From Utricularia gibba (taxonomy: Eukaryota > Streptophyta > Magnoliopsida > Lamiales > Lentibulariaceae): a stretch of 64,000 bases of DNA. The position numbers and the translations under genes are program-made. A model generated the notes under the pieces. It ran no database searches and had not been told where the DNA came from. It was given only the letters and a program-made list of their open reading frames with translations. Location: assembly GCA_002189035.1 (NCBI GenBank), contig CM007990.1, positions 3,100,001 through 3,164,000 on the forward strand, read 5' to 3'. How positions within the stretch are numbered: position 1 is the first letter of the stretch; every line of letters starts with the position of its first letter. Positions 35,780-47,439 of the stretch are shown piece by piece.

Positions 35780-36275
35780 CACAAAATTCTAGGGAAATGT
35801 GATAGACTTTAGATTGGCCTCAAGTATCTAAAAAAAAGTATTTAATTGGAAATCATTGGCAAGAAATATTCTGCCTAATTTGCTTATAAGGATGTGAGAT
35901 GTAGAAGTTATGATTGGATAGGAAGAAAACATAAGTTATCATGGGAAGTGAAATAATTTTGTTGATGTGATTCATTCTATAATCCCACAAAATAAAGTTG
36001 ATCAACAGTTATCGATTAATATTACTTGAGAATGATACTACAAGAATTTGCGCCAGTGACTATTTCCTTTAGGTTTACATACACACACACAAAGAAAACT
36101 TCTTGATGGTAGAGTTTTGATCTAAAATCACTTTTCTATTTTATTTAAAACCTATTTTTGGGTTGTCATTTTTTTTTCGAATTGTTTTTAACAAAATTTA
36201 AATCATCAATTTTTCATATGATCTTTGTTTATTATTTTGATCATCTCTATACACCTGTATAATTTTCATTAATTA
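35780..36275 (+). repeat. Copy of repeat family R2
   Basis: The segment matches the right arm of the fold-back repeat in order: AATGTGATAGACTTTAGATT, GGCCTCAAGTA, ATCATTGGCAAGA, GGGAAGTGAAATA, CCACAAAATAAA. It is more diverged, and the ending CCTGTGGATACG block is worn away. Confidence 0.55.
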
Positions 36276-37289
36276 TTCAAAAAAACACGCACTCTACAAA
36301 AACTAAGGTATTGAGTACAATCTATTTGTTTAAAAAAAATTGTACTCAGTAGCAACATACACATTAAACTAAATGCGATAGTTTGAATTAATTTGTTGAA
36401 ATTCTATCACGTGTAGCCTATTTAGTAAAAAAAATGCATGGAATCCTATTCCCTATGTGTTATTTAGTTTACATTGAAATAACAGTTCTGCTTAGTATGA
36501 GGCTCCTTCTCATATTTTACCATGGGTACTAGGCCTTTAATGAAAAGGCTGCTCTCGCGAAGAAGAGGAAAAGAATGGAAGGAAGATGCTTCAGAGAAGG
36601 CAGCTGTTAAGTGTTTTTTTGTAAGTGTTTATTATATATTATTATAATAGAGTGGATAAATTAAATATAGATATAATTGATAAAGTGGATAAATTAAATA
36701 GAGAGTAATTTTGAGATTCATATTAATTAAACTCAATATAAAAAGTTTGATATAAATAAGATTTGAGAATATATATATCTATTATATTGTTATGAGATAA
36801 GATCTTTATCGAGATTTGATTAGATATGTTATCAAATATCTATATAAGATAATAAAAAAAATTCGATCTCTAGAATTTCTCAAAAATTTTAAACTCTACT
36901 ACTATTCTGACATATGATGTCTACGAGAAACATCACCATACAAAAGCAGATATGCAACATGTCCATCACATAACACCACACGTACACAAATGCAGTGCTG
37001 GCCTAACATGCAACCTATGTTTTCAAAGTGTACACTAACCATGCCTAGCACCGCACTCGTGTATATACAATACTTCTAATCAGCATACATCTGCTCCGCA
37101 TCAACATAAATGGTTGTAAATGGTTGTGTAAATGAACAACATAGTCATCAAAAAATTTACAGAGTGATGAAGCATGCATCACCCGCCCAAAAGTTAGGAA
37201 CTTTTTAAACAAACCAAAAGTACACACAAACCTTCTTGTCTACTAGAAGCAAAGTACAAAAGCCTAATGTTTCAAGGATTGGTGCCAGA
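36276..37289. other. AT-rich intergenic DNA
   Basis: No gene is recognised. About 36640-36880 is built of short AT-rich near-repeats (TTAAATATAGATATAATTGA-like). An open frame at 37045-37227 (-) has no motif. Confidence 0.3.
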
Positions 37290-37870
37290 TGTGAGACTAC
37301 GGACAATTAGCTCATTCTCACAATCTATTGATGCAAGAGAGAAATCCAACCTGGATTTGAGCTGATCATTTCTGCAATATTGAAGCATTGGAAGGTGAAT
37401 AGTGGTAGAGGCACACCTCTCACAAACTCTACAGCTATCCTTTGCTTCTTGGCCACTTACGAGCTTGCTGCACCATTGTTGACCCCAGTCGATGCAGCTC
37501 TACACAGGTTTGCACATTCATAACCTCCATTTGGCGTAGAAATACTATGTGTCCATTGAGGAACCGCACACTTTTTGCAAGATGCTCACCCTCGTAAACT
37601 CTTTTGTGGGACTCAAAGTCCACCTATCTGGCGTAACACGAACACCCTCTAAACCACTAGGGAATGGGTCATTCAATGTCTGCATAAGATAAGTTAGTAT
37701 CATGTCCCATAGGTTCCAGATCAAAGGGTATTTTGACTGCACTGAAGATATGTCCACATTTTCAGCCACCACTTCTGCAAATTTTCTCTTCCTAGACGCA
37801 CTTACGAAGCTAATGGAATTATCCTCATCATACTTCCAATTTGCTTGGTTTTCTTACCAGAATGTACAAA
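37290..37870 (-). pseudogene. Unassigned gene fragment, broken by a frameshift
   Basis: The minus strand reads as coherent protein across two open frames: VAENVDISSVQSKYPLIWN, then LEGVRVTPDR and, after a frame change at about 37620, FESHKRVYEGEHLAKSVRFL, then MEVMNVQTCVELHRLGSTMV, then a Cys-containing tail ending near 37292. Codon order and normal amino-acid balance suggest real ancient coding sequence, not noise. I do not recognise the family. No exon borders or start codon are clear. Confidence 0.4.
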
Positions 37871-38254
37871 TGGGCTCGATATATCAATGAATGAAGAAAA
37901 CAAAGGACCAAGGGAGAAAGGGGAAAAATATTGTTTATTTGGAAATAAAAGTGTTGGTCGGTAGAAATAGGAGGAAGAGGGAAAACAAATTATTTTGCAA
38001 ATTACATTTTTTATGGAGGAGGGTACATCAATCATTTAATATATAAATTTATACAATATCCAATTTTTTACCACGTATCAAACATGTTCCGATCTATAAC
38101 TCAAATAACTAATACCCACTAATCAAATAAGAATGATTTCCTTATTCAAGAAACATATTTATATGAATCCAAATAAAATAAACCCAAGTTAAATCACTAC
38201 TCGCATACCAAATGTCCCTTTAAAGACTGCTAGTAATGTCCATAATAAAATGTA

Positions 38255-38830
38255 GTGTATATTCATGAAAATGACGTGTTTAGATATATTTTATAATTTT
38301 TTTTAAATAGATGATATTTACAAAAGGTTTATAAAATATATGATGTTTAGTTTTAATTTGTAAAATAGATGAATTTTGAAATTTTATTAAAATAATATAT
38401 TTAATTATTAAATATTTAATAAATGTTATTAATTAAAAAAATATTATTTCCATAATATTTTAATATAATTTAAGTTATTCAATATATACTCAAAAAAGTA
38501 TTTAATGCACTGATATATTTAATTTATTTAATATAAACTAATACAGTTATTTTATTTAATTACATATTATTTTATATATTTCAAATATTAAAAGCAACTT
38601 ATTAATTTTATTAAATTAATTAAATACTGAATAATTGATTAGTTATAATTATTTCATAAGATTATTTCTTATCATCTAAATTCATAAAAAATAAAAAAAT
38701 TAAATATTTTAATAACATTATCTATTTACCAAACCAAAACATAGACTACATCTATTTATCCAATTTTTTATCAACCTCATCTATTTTTGTTTCAAAATAG
38801 ATGGTTACATCTACATAAGCGACCCAACCA
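38255..38830. repeat. MITE-like AT-rich element, copy 2
   Basis: It matches 15880-16545: TTGTAAAATAGATGAATTTTG, a TTCCATAATATTTTAA block, AACCAAAACATAGACTACAT, and the end ACATCTACATAAGCGACCCA. The ends are loosely inverted. Confidence 0.45.
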
Positions 38831-38939
38831 TGTATACCTAATCTATTTGTGTAGTATACATGCATGTACTTTGCCTCAACCCTAAGTTTTCTCTTGGGTC
38901 ACTAGAAGCACAGTCAACCAAGCTCTAGAACCCCGTTGG

Positions 38940-39370
38940 TGAAATCGATATACTTATCTATTTTAGTTTCCAAAATAGATAAGATTGAGAAATATCGGTT
39001 TAATAGATGGTGTTTAATTTTATATGTTAAATTTTAGAAAACAATATATTTGGTATGTTTAATTTTTCATATTTTACCAGATACAGTATTTTAATTTAAA
39101 AAATAACTTAATTTATAATAGTTTGTAAAATATCATAATAAATCATAATTAAAATTAATATAATTTGTGAGTTAAATGAATGAAATAAATGATTAAAATG
39201 AAAAAATCATGGGAAATTGAAAATGTATATGACAAAATTAATTTTTAAAACAAATATTTACAAGTCATAAAAAACAAATGAATTATTTTTTTTATATTTG
39301 TGTTAAATTTAAATAAATAGTTTTTATATAATCTTTTTTAAATTTAATGAACCAATCACACTTACCCCGA
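38940..39370. repeat. MITE-like AT-rich element, partial copy 3
   Basis: The opening CTATTTTAGTTTCCAAAATAG and AATAGATGGTGTTTAATTTT match the start of the other copies. The right part is worn and ends before about 39370. Confidence 0.35.
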
Positions 39371-39925
39371 ATAACCAAATTCTCCCTTGGAGCGTCTGCT
39401 GCATTCGCATAATCCACCAACATTCACAAGAATGGAGAACGCATCTAGGGTTCAACCTCCGCTTGAAATTTTGTAAATCCTTTTAATGATAACAAATTTG
39501 ATTTGCACCGTATTGCCTTCAAGTGGTCATTCACACCTTTCGCAGGTTTATGATATTACATTGCTCTACGATGAACTACAAACAAGAATAGATTTACCAT
39601 GAAACACTCAGGGTGTAGTCTGTGCAACTTATTCAATAACTTTTACTTAATTCATAAGTAGAAGTTATTGTGCAAGTAGATACACAATAAGTAGAAGTAG
39701 TCTATTTGAAATTATTAATAAGTAGAAGTTAGTAATAAGTAGAAGTTAAATTGTAGAAGTAGACTTTATATAAGTAGTAGTAATATCTTAAATTACCTAT
39801 ATACCCTTGATTATTATAATATTTTATTATGTTATATTAATACATGTTCATTGTAAATAATCTTGAAAAGAAATTATCAAAGCATAGTGCATAAAATTGA
39901 AAAGGTGAAAAATAAAAGCATCACA

Positions 39926-41208
39926 TTACATTCCTCCTCGATAAGTGGCCCATAACTGATTTGCAATAGAATCATGAAGAGTATCCATAGACTGGTCAGA
40001 TTCATGATTTTCACTTTCATCATCTTCTTCTAACTCACTATTATTAGACATATCACTACTTGCACCTTCATATTCCAAGAGACGAGCGCCATCATCTTCA
40101 GCATTCACATGACGTAGCCAATTGTGTATAGTCATTGTAGCTACTACTAATCTCACTTGGTGCTTAAATTTCATATTTGTTGGTACATCATTCACCATAT
40201 GAAATCTTTTCTTCCATACTCCAAATGATCTCTCGATTACATTTCGAAGTGAAGAATGTCTGTGATTGAAGTATTCTCGTGAATTTTTGTGTCCTCTAGT
40301 TGTTCTATGTTGAAAATCCGGTAGGTGATATCGCTCACAACGATAAGGTGTCATAAATCCAGTGGTGTTGGCAAATCCAGCATCTACCACATAGTACTTA
40401 CCTGGGGGTATTGTCGGAAAGCGGAGACATTCCTCATTAATGCAATCTCTAAGAATTCTACTGTCATGAGTAATTCCTTCATAGCCAGCTATAACATAAG
40501 TGAAACGCATATCAAAATCACAAACAGCAAGTATGTTTTGGGTAGGATAACCCTTACGTCCAATGTATCCCACCCTTTCAGCTTCAGGAACACATGCTTT
40601 GATATGAGTTCTATCTATGGCACCAATACAGTTACTAAAGTAAGAATACCTGGCATTATTTATGAAAAAAAGATGAATCTGTGTGTTACTATGTTTCGGT
40701 GTAATCCACTCCACTGCCATCCGATTAACTGCTTTCAAGACATTATAGAAAGCACTATGAATATATCTCTCCCACGACCAAAGAATTCTTGTAAACTAGA
40801 GTAACCTTCTCCTTTGCCCACCCTTCTCAAGAAAATAGCGACCTCTTCTTCTACAGGCAAAAATTTCCTTTTGGATAGCCCATAATTATCCACAAGCATC
40901 TCACAAAATCGTAAGAACACATGGCTATGCATTCGCAACTCATTATATGCACGAGCGTCGTGGCCATTCAACATTGATAGCAATAAAGACCATCCACTAG
41001 TTTCTCGATCATACATTGGTTGCTTCACAAGGAAGTGCTCGTGATAATCTCTAAGAAGCTTTAATTGAGCCATTTGAACGTTGATGAACTCTGCACGTTG
41101 TCGAGCTTCCTTGCTTTCCTCATCATCGTTAGAAGAATCATGAAACGATGCATTGTTAAAGAAAGAAACCATTGAAAGCAAAGAGATGCAAGTACTCTCA
41201 ATCTCCAT
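39926..41208 (-). pseudogene. Harbinger DDE transposase (DDE_Tnp_4), one frameshift
   Basis: Cuts and pastes the element together with ORF1. The N-terminal frame (41208 down to about 40790) has the helical region before the catalytic core, ending LRRVGKGEGYSSLQEFF. After a loss of one base at about 40785-40795 the frame continues as WERYIHSAFYNVLKAVNRM into the 270-codon frame that starts at 40738. In that frame the catalytic triad is visible at D42 (GAIDRTHIKA), D119 (YYVVDAGFAN) and E169 (NVIERSFGVWKKRF). The residue after D42 is Arg, where Gly is usual. The acidic tail (EEDDESENHESDQSM) is also typical. The total is near 430 residues, a normal length. Confidence 0.92.
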
Positions 41209-41632
41209 GTGTGATTATATAACAAAAAAATTTGTTTTCTGAAATCTCTATGTGTGCTAGTTAGAATCCCAATGTTTTCATCAATCCCGAGACATAAATT
41301 GTTGAAATGTCATTGGAGGAGCACATTGACAATGACTCTGTGTTTTCTCAAATCTCTATGTGTGCTAGTTCGAATCCCAATGTTTTCATCAATCCCGAGA
41401 CAAGGCAGTTTACCCACCTATTCAGGACAAAAGCAGTGAATAGTAGTATTCACATATGAGTATTTTTTTACAGAGATATTCATTAATACACAAACAAAAC
41501 ATACTTAAAAATTATAATTGTAAATTCTTATGAATTAAATATACAAAAACGAATTATTGATGTTTTACTTATTTAAATTATATTAGTTGATTTAAATAAA
41601 AATTATAATTAAACACAATTAACCCAGCAACT

Positions 41633-41955
41633 CACACGGACGTGGGCTATATAACCCACGTCCGTGTGGATAGCATGACAAGGCACACGCCCGTGGGTTA
41701 ACATAACCCACGTCCGTGTACTCAACATGAAAAGGCAGCATGACAAGGCATAGGGACGTGGGTTATGTAACCCACGTCCGTGTACTCAACATGAAAAGGC
41801 AACATGACAAGGCCTACGGACGTGGGTTCTGCAGCGCTCGATCCTTATCGCATGTAAGGATCGAGCGCCATTTATGATTTAGGCCACACAGCGTGGTTTA
41901 TGTATCCTAAACCCTAAACCACGCCTGTGTAGCCTTGTGGTTCTGCAACGCTCGA
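41633..41955. repeat. Array of palindromic units between the two Harbinger genes
   Basis: At least four inverted units lie in tandem. The first is CACACGGACGTGGG (41633-41646), an 8-base loop, and its exact complement. The second and third repeat the ACGTGGGTTA/TAACCCACGT core with linkers CTCAACATGAAAAGGCA and CATGACAAGGC. The fourth is GCGCTCGATCCTTA (41834-41847), a 7-base loop, and its exact complement (41855-41868). An imperfect fifth (CGTGGTTTA with TAAACCACG) follows and a half copy of the fourth unit ends the array. Each could form a strong hairpin. No coding content. Confidence 0.9.
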
Positions 41956-42331
41956 TCCTTACAATTTTGAGGAAAATGTATCCTCCAAATGTATATCATA
42001 CAACTTTAAATGTGATGCATTTTAGAAGCAACTTTTGGCAAATGTCATACAACAAAAATATGATTTTCCCTTAAAAATAACATACAGCGTTGATGTTGAT
42101 GATGTTGGAGGATCCCCTAATATGCATAAAAAACCAATTGTTAATAATTTAAATAATATATCCTAATTAAATAACAATGTAAATACCTTTGCGTTTTTAT
42201 GGGGATGTAGCATCAGATCTTGAAGCAGATAAACTGATATTCCCACTACTACATGTACGAAGTGAATCCAAAATCTCGCCCTCAATGTAATCTTTTCGAA
42301 TATATGGATCCTTCAAAGACATAAAGATCTC

Positions 42332-43368
42332 TCAATTTTGGCGATTCTTGAACAGTTTCAAGGCATGCAAATAAGTTTGCCCTCCTTTGACAATAGTATC
42401 TGTGACATCTAACATCTCAATGCATTTTCCAATAGAGTATTTTAAAGACTCTAAGCTCTCCAACTCCACTTTTGCTGAAGGTGCAGCCATTATCTCAGAT
42501 GATTCAGCAATTCGATTGCTATTGCTCACTTTAGCAATCCTTCTACGTTTTGGCTGAACAGCTTGTTTGCTACTTTGACTAGATATGTTCTCTTCAGAGT
42601 ACAAAGCTGATATTTCAGGTGGAGTATATTGTGTGCCATATGAATATCCAAAATCTTCTACCTCTAACAATGTATCTCAAGTAGATAATAAAGGATCAAC
42701 ATCATCATCACAATCATCATTAGAAATCTCAATATCAAGAGTAGGAATGTATTTTCTTTGTCCATAACCAATTACCGGATCAAAAATTTGAGCTAACAAA
42801 TCAGAGAATATAGGTGTTCTATTCTCAAACTTGCTATATTGGTTGTTCTCCTATATAAAATAAAACATAACAAACAATAATTAAAAATAATTTAGCATAA
42901 ATTCTAATGAAGAAATTTCATTACCACAATGAATAAAGAGATATATTCTACCAAAAAATGATTTCTAATTACAAAAAATAATAAATATTCAATTCACATA
43001 ACAAAAAATGGTTGTAAGTCATAACTTACAGCTAAACGATCAGTCCACCAGTGAGGATCCATATTTATTGTTCCATTTGGGTGAAATCCAATACCCGATC
43101 TATCGATTAACCGCTTCCAAAGATTCCATTCACCTCGAAGCTCATTATGCTTATTCTTGATACACTTCAAGTTGTAAGTGGTATGAGCTTTTTCATTGAC
43201 AGCGTTCATAATATTCTCCCATCCTTTTGGTCTAAAAGTGATAGTGGGTCGGTTGCCTTTAGCAATTTCAGTGATCATGGCTTCCAGTAATATATGTGTC
43301 CTATTTGTATCCCAAGTAGCAGTTTTTCCAATTTTCTTTGTTGGTATCTTACTTCGGTTGTCTTCCAT
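42332..43368 (-). pseudogene. Harbinger ORF1, Myb/SANT-like DNA-binding protein, two exons, one nonsense codon
   Basis: Companion protein of PIF/Harbinger transposases that helps recognise the ends and carry the transposase to the nucleus. Exon 1 (43368-43030) holds the Myb_DNA-bind_3 domain: W.TNRTHILLEAMITEIAKGNR, then FRPKGWENIMNAVNEK, the YNLKCIKNKHNELRGEW segment, then LIDRSGIGFHPNG and WWTDRLA. A GTAAGT donor at 43029 and an acceptor at 42851 define a 179-bp intron in phase 0. Exon 2 (42850-42332) continues with ENNQYSKFENRTPIFSDLLA, has a TGA at 42677-42679 and then resumes in the same frame to the stop, including a basic PKRRRIAK nuclear-localisation-like motif. The 858-nt model has no other break. 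Confidence 0.88.
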
Positions 43369-43737
43369 TTGTAGTACCTAAACATGAGAAGCATACAATG
43401 GAATTAAAAAGAGAAAAAATAACAAAATGAAGAATGATACATATTTATTTGCTATCATATTGAGATATGTAAAATAATGAACTAAATAATCCTCCAGAAT
43501 ACTAACACAATGCATGAGTAGACATGAATGAAGTGTATAGAACAATAATATCATCAAATTAAATGGAATATCATTAACAATATCATATAAGAACAAGATA
43601 TGAATATTACAACAAAATACAATAAAATGAAAATAATAATATCTTCAAATTAAATGACCCTAATAACAAGATGAGTATTTTAATTTAGGCTTCCAATATC
43701 TAAACCACCCTTATTCCCCTTCTCCCAAATAATTCCT

Positions 43738-44030
43738 GCTACACCATCTTCCCCAAAACCCCAAATACACCGTGCTTCAACCAACACCTTCTCCAAAGCC
43801 CCAAATGCATCTTGGTGAACCCACCGTCTTCCCCAAGCCCCAAGTCCACCTTGTTACATCCATCACCTTCCCAAGCCCCAAATGCATCTGCTGCACCCAC
43901 CAACTTCCCCAACTCCCAAATACACCCTGTTGCACCCACCGCCTTCCCCCAAACCCCAAATGCACCCTGCACCCTTCTTCCTCCCCAAGCCCCAAATGCA
44001 CTTGCTGCACCGTCTTCCCCCAAAAAAGTA
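43738..44030 (+). repeat. Minisatellite, about seven units of 36-48 bp
   Basis: The unit is built on CCCCAAGCCCCAAATGCA, then a (T/C)TTGCTGCACCCACC(A/G)-type spacer and (T/C)CTTCCC. Units begin near 43750, 43792, 43829, 43873, 43906, 43950 and 43984. They vary in length by small indels. The repeat is inside the Harbinger element, upstream of ORF1. Overlapping open frames on both strands (43739-44123) are by-products of the repeat. Confidence 0.8.
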
Positions 44031-44508
44031 ATATTCTTTAATTCCCCACCACTCCCTTCCCAAATGCAGTTGCTGAATTTCCGGTAGGCGAGGGTGATGC
44101 TGCTGGGTATACCCACGTTTCAAGCCTCCTGTGCCACCGATTCATTTCTGGACCCTTCCTGACCTGTTTAGATCCAAGCTTTGGTTAGGGATTCATGTGA
44201 AACACATACCTTCAGCCTAATGCGAAAATCAGAAGAATGAGCAAAATGAAAGAAAAGCCATGAAAAAGTAAGAGGGTTGGAGGGCAAAAAAGGAATACAA
44301 ATATTTTCAACAACTTATTGAGTGAAAGTTACATTTTAGCAACTTGTGTAATAAGTTGCTGAAATAGTGTAAATTGAAATAAGTAGAAAATAAGTAGAAA
44401 TAGAAGTAGAAGTTAAGTTTTTGAACAAGTAGATGTGGTCTATAAAATACTTACTTTTACTTCTACTTTAAATTATAAGTTACAAAATAAGTTGCACAGA
44501 CTACACCC

Positions 44509-45600
44509 TTAAAGTACTTCATATCTTTGAAGATTTCATTGCCTCATGTCATATAGCATATAACCAACTCGTTCATCTCCATATACCGGACATACTCTAA
44601 AGGAATTTCCTGATTTTAAGTAGTACAACGTTCGTTAATAGTTTCATTTTTATGTCAACCAAAGTTTAGAGCATTATCATTCCCTCAAAATCTCAAATAT
44701 AAGGGATGTCTAGCAACTAGGCTACACAAAGGCAATTTGGTTATCATTTTCACGAGGTTGTACTCTGAGAGGAAAACTCAATCTAGTGATCATTGTAATG
44801 AGGTTGTTCCCAAAGAGCAACTCAATGGGACTTGATGTAAAACCTTGTAGCCCCTTCATTCCAGTAACCAATTTGGGGTCTCATATCCGCTCATTGGGTG
44901 TTCGCGTGGTAGCGACCCGATGCTAGCCTTTTGACCAACAATGATTATTTTAATATTAATATCCTAAGTATTTTTGCAGTCTTTTCTCTTATAATTGTAC
45001 CATTTTAGATTTCAAAATGCCATTTCAACCGACTCGCCTCTATTGCTACCTTTCCTTTTAAAAGGGGAATTTTTGCAGTCTTTTCTCTTTTCATCTTTCT
45101 AGAATCCCTATGAAATTGAACTTTCTCACACAGTTCTCTTCCGCCCTCAAATTCATCCTCAAGGTTTGGTCGAAAATCCTTGGTTTATATCACATTGAGG
45201 AACAAAATGATTTTAGTTTTTATACCCTCCATCATACTTCATATCTTGCATGTTAAAAATTATGATTAAAAAACATTTTGATTATAGAGGTGAGATTGTT
45301 AAAATTTTATATATTTTTTTTATATTCATAAGTTTTGACATTAAATTTTTTGATTGTAGGAGAACAATCATTTTAGTTAATAAATTTTTTTATTTGATTA
45401 ATTATTTTTTTTATTAATTTTTCATAGCTTTTTTATTGCATATATGATACTTATAAATTTATTTTTAATTTTTTTATACATTGACGTAAGATTTTTTTTA
45501 TGAATAATATGTTTTTATTATTTTTTATTATTGACTAATATATTTAATTTATTAATTTATTATACTATTTTTTATTAAATATGTAATGTTTTTTTTTGTA
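44509..45600. other. Intergenic, no gene recognised
   Basis: A less AT-rich stretch at 44700-45200 is followed by a very T-rich one to about 45600. No frame or repeat copy is recognised. Confidence 0.3.
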
Positions 45601-45604
45601 GATT

Positions 45605-47110
45605 GACGTGTCCTTACGTTTAAGAGTTCATGGTCCTGGGGATTCAAACCTGTTGTATATGCAATAGCAACACATTACTTATGATCTGTTATAGAGATCA
45701 TACCATAAAACGATGCAATTCTTGGCAGGTAGATCATGGGAGGAGAGAACTGCGAGATATCTCGATGATTGTGATTTTTATGGGGTTCTTAAGATATTAC
45801 GAATGGAACTAGTCTCAAATCTACTCATAGCTCTAGTAGAGAAATAGTGTCCAAAGACGCACACCATCTTCTTACCATGTGGAGAGACCACAATCACTCT
45901 CCAAGATGTTTCTATGCTGTGGGGTCTTCGTATTGATGGTATACCGATGGTTCACACTCGTACAAAACGTACAACACAGCAATGGCATGAACTATGTATC
46001 GAACAGTTTGGATGGGAGCCCAAAGTGATATTCATTGTTGGTGATTCATGGTTCATTATGACTCGCCTTCATACATATATTGATGATACATACGTTGCTA
46101 TCACAGTGGAGACTCATGTGGAGGGAGTTGTACGTTTTGCTCGTACGGTTATACTATTAGTCTGTTGTGGAGTTTTTTTCCAAGATGCCACTGGTAATCG
46201 TGTCAAGTTAAATGTCCTTGATTGGATGGCAGATGAAGATCGCTGGATGGCCACTAGTTGGGGGACAGGTGTTCTAGCGAATTCGTATCGTGAGCTTGAT
46301 TTATGTGCACTTAGGTGCATTACAATGGGTGGTGCCCATCGTCTTCTTCAGGTTTCATTTCTCGCTTTCTCTACTAGTATTATATACGTTAAAATTTATC
46401 ATAATATAATGTTTTTTATGTAGGTGTGGGCATATACTCGGATCTCATCTTTATGTCTACACTAAAGTGTCATTTCCTGCACGATGTATATTGAGAGGGC
46501 GAGGGGTTTAAACCGTCTATGTATGGTTGGAGGTCCGAAGGTTGGCTCAACCACTCAAATGTGGTCTCCCACAAGTTAGAGCCAATGTGGGACACACTTG
46601 ATTTGGTTTGTAGGGATGACGAGGTATATTGTTATCATATAAATTTATTTTTCGTTGAACCCTACATATTGTCAGGATACACATTTTATTATTTTTTGGA
46701 CAGTTTGAGTGGACTCCTTACGAGGATATACATTTAATGTGTGTTCCGGAATGCGATTTTATGCTTTGGCAGTATGCTGGTCCGATGATAAATGCATCTC
46801 AGGTGGAGCCCCGACTATTCACGGAACGTGAGAAGCAGATGATATTGCCCTGACTGAGTTTATCACCAATTTGGATGTGGCCGTGTTATTCTACTCCCTC
46901 TAGATCAATATCCTGCAGAACATAAGTTCACCAGAGATTGCTATGATACTGATTGGATGTTGGAGCATGCTGCCCTTATAGCTTTGTAGGCATCTAGGCA
47001 CACTCACATTCTCCAGTTGCATAACATCCCCACAGTTTCTAAGGAGGCGTACGTGACTTGGTATAAGCTACATGCGTTGTTGTATCTTGGAAGAAGATGA
47101 GAGAAGGGTG
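45605..47110 (+). pseudogene. Plant mobile domain (PMD, MAIN-like) pseudogene
   Basis: The PMD is a plant domain found in MAIN/MAIL proteins and in transposons. Pieces in order: VHGPGDSNLLY; LDDCDFYGVLKILRMELVSN; then, after a stop, PKTHTIFLPCGETTITLQDV (the FHLP.GE.TITLQDV signature), MLWGLRIDGIPMV, an ARTVILLVCCGVFFQDATGN segment, NVLDWMADEDRWMATSWGTG, LANSYRELDLCAL and GGAHRLLQ. An intron follows (donor 46354, acceptor ending about 46424), resuming VWAYTRISSL. Then LEPMWDTLD and, at about 46705, QFEWTPYEDIHLMCVPECDF. At least two stops or frameshifts are seen. The 3' part fades before the LTR-B copy. Closest relatives would be MAIL genes or PMD-carrying Mutator elements. Confidence 0.8.
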
Positions 47111-47439
47111 ATGGATATTGAAGTGGAGATGCAAAGCCGATAGCTTATGTGGTAAAATAAACCTTTGTGCAAATATGAGTTAGATCGTGTAAACTGATTT
47201 CTGATATCTTGTTTGTTTTCAGGTCGTACAACTAGACAAATTTCGTGCCAGGGATGAAGAAGCAACCCGGGCATATGAGGGCCTTAGCTAGCAGCTTGGA
47301 TGGAGCCAATCGCTCATGGCACAGCACTCACAGATTTAGTCCCAACCTTCTAACAGTTTCCTTCGAGCAATGCAGCACAGGTCGCAACACAAATACCAAG
47401 AAGCCGAATATGAACAATATAGTGGCATAGAAGGTGGCA

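Larger units (their letters stand above)
39611..44508 (-). mobile_element. PIF/Harbinger DNA transposon, nearly complete, 4898 bp
   Basis: Both ends carry a perfect 23-bp terminal inverted repeat: GGGTGTAGTCTGTGCAACTT plus ATT at 39611-39633 and its exact complement at 44486-44508. The flanking trinucleotides are TCA (left) and TTA (right), two of three matching the usual TTA/TAA target duplication of the superfamily. Sub-terminal AAGTAGAAGT-type motifs repeat at both ends. Inside are the two genes that define Harbinger elements, a DDE transposase (39926-41208) and a Myb/SANT-like ORF1 (42332-43368), both on the minus strand, plus a palindrome array and a minisatellite. Confidence 0.93.

Noticed and set aside
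41633-41955. CRISPR-like array
   Set aside because: Repeats are palindromic but spacers are themselves repeated, units vary, and the host is a plant; it is a hairpin repeat within a transposon.
43739-44123. Several Gly/Pro-rich open frames
   Set aside because: They arise from the minisatellite in all frames and carry no independent coding signal.
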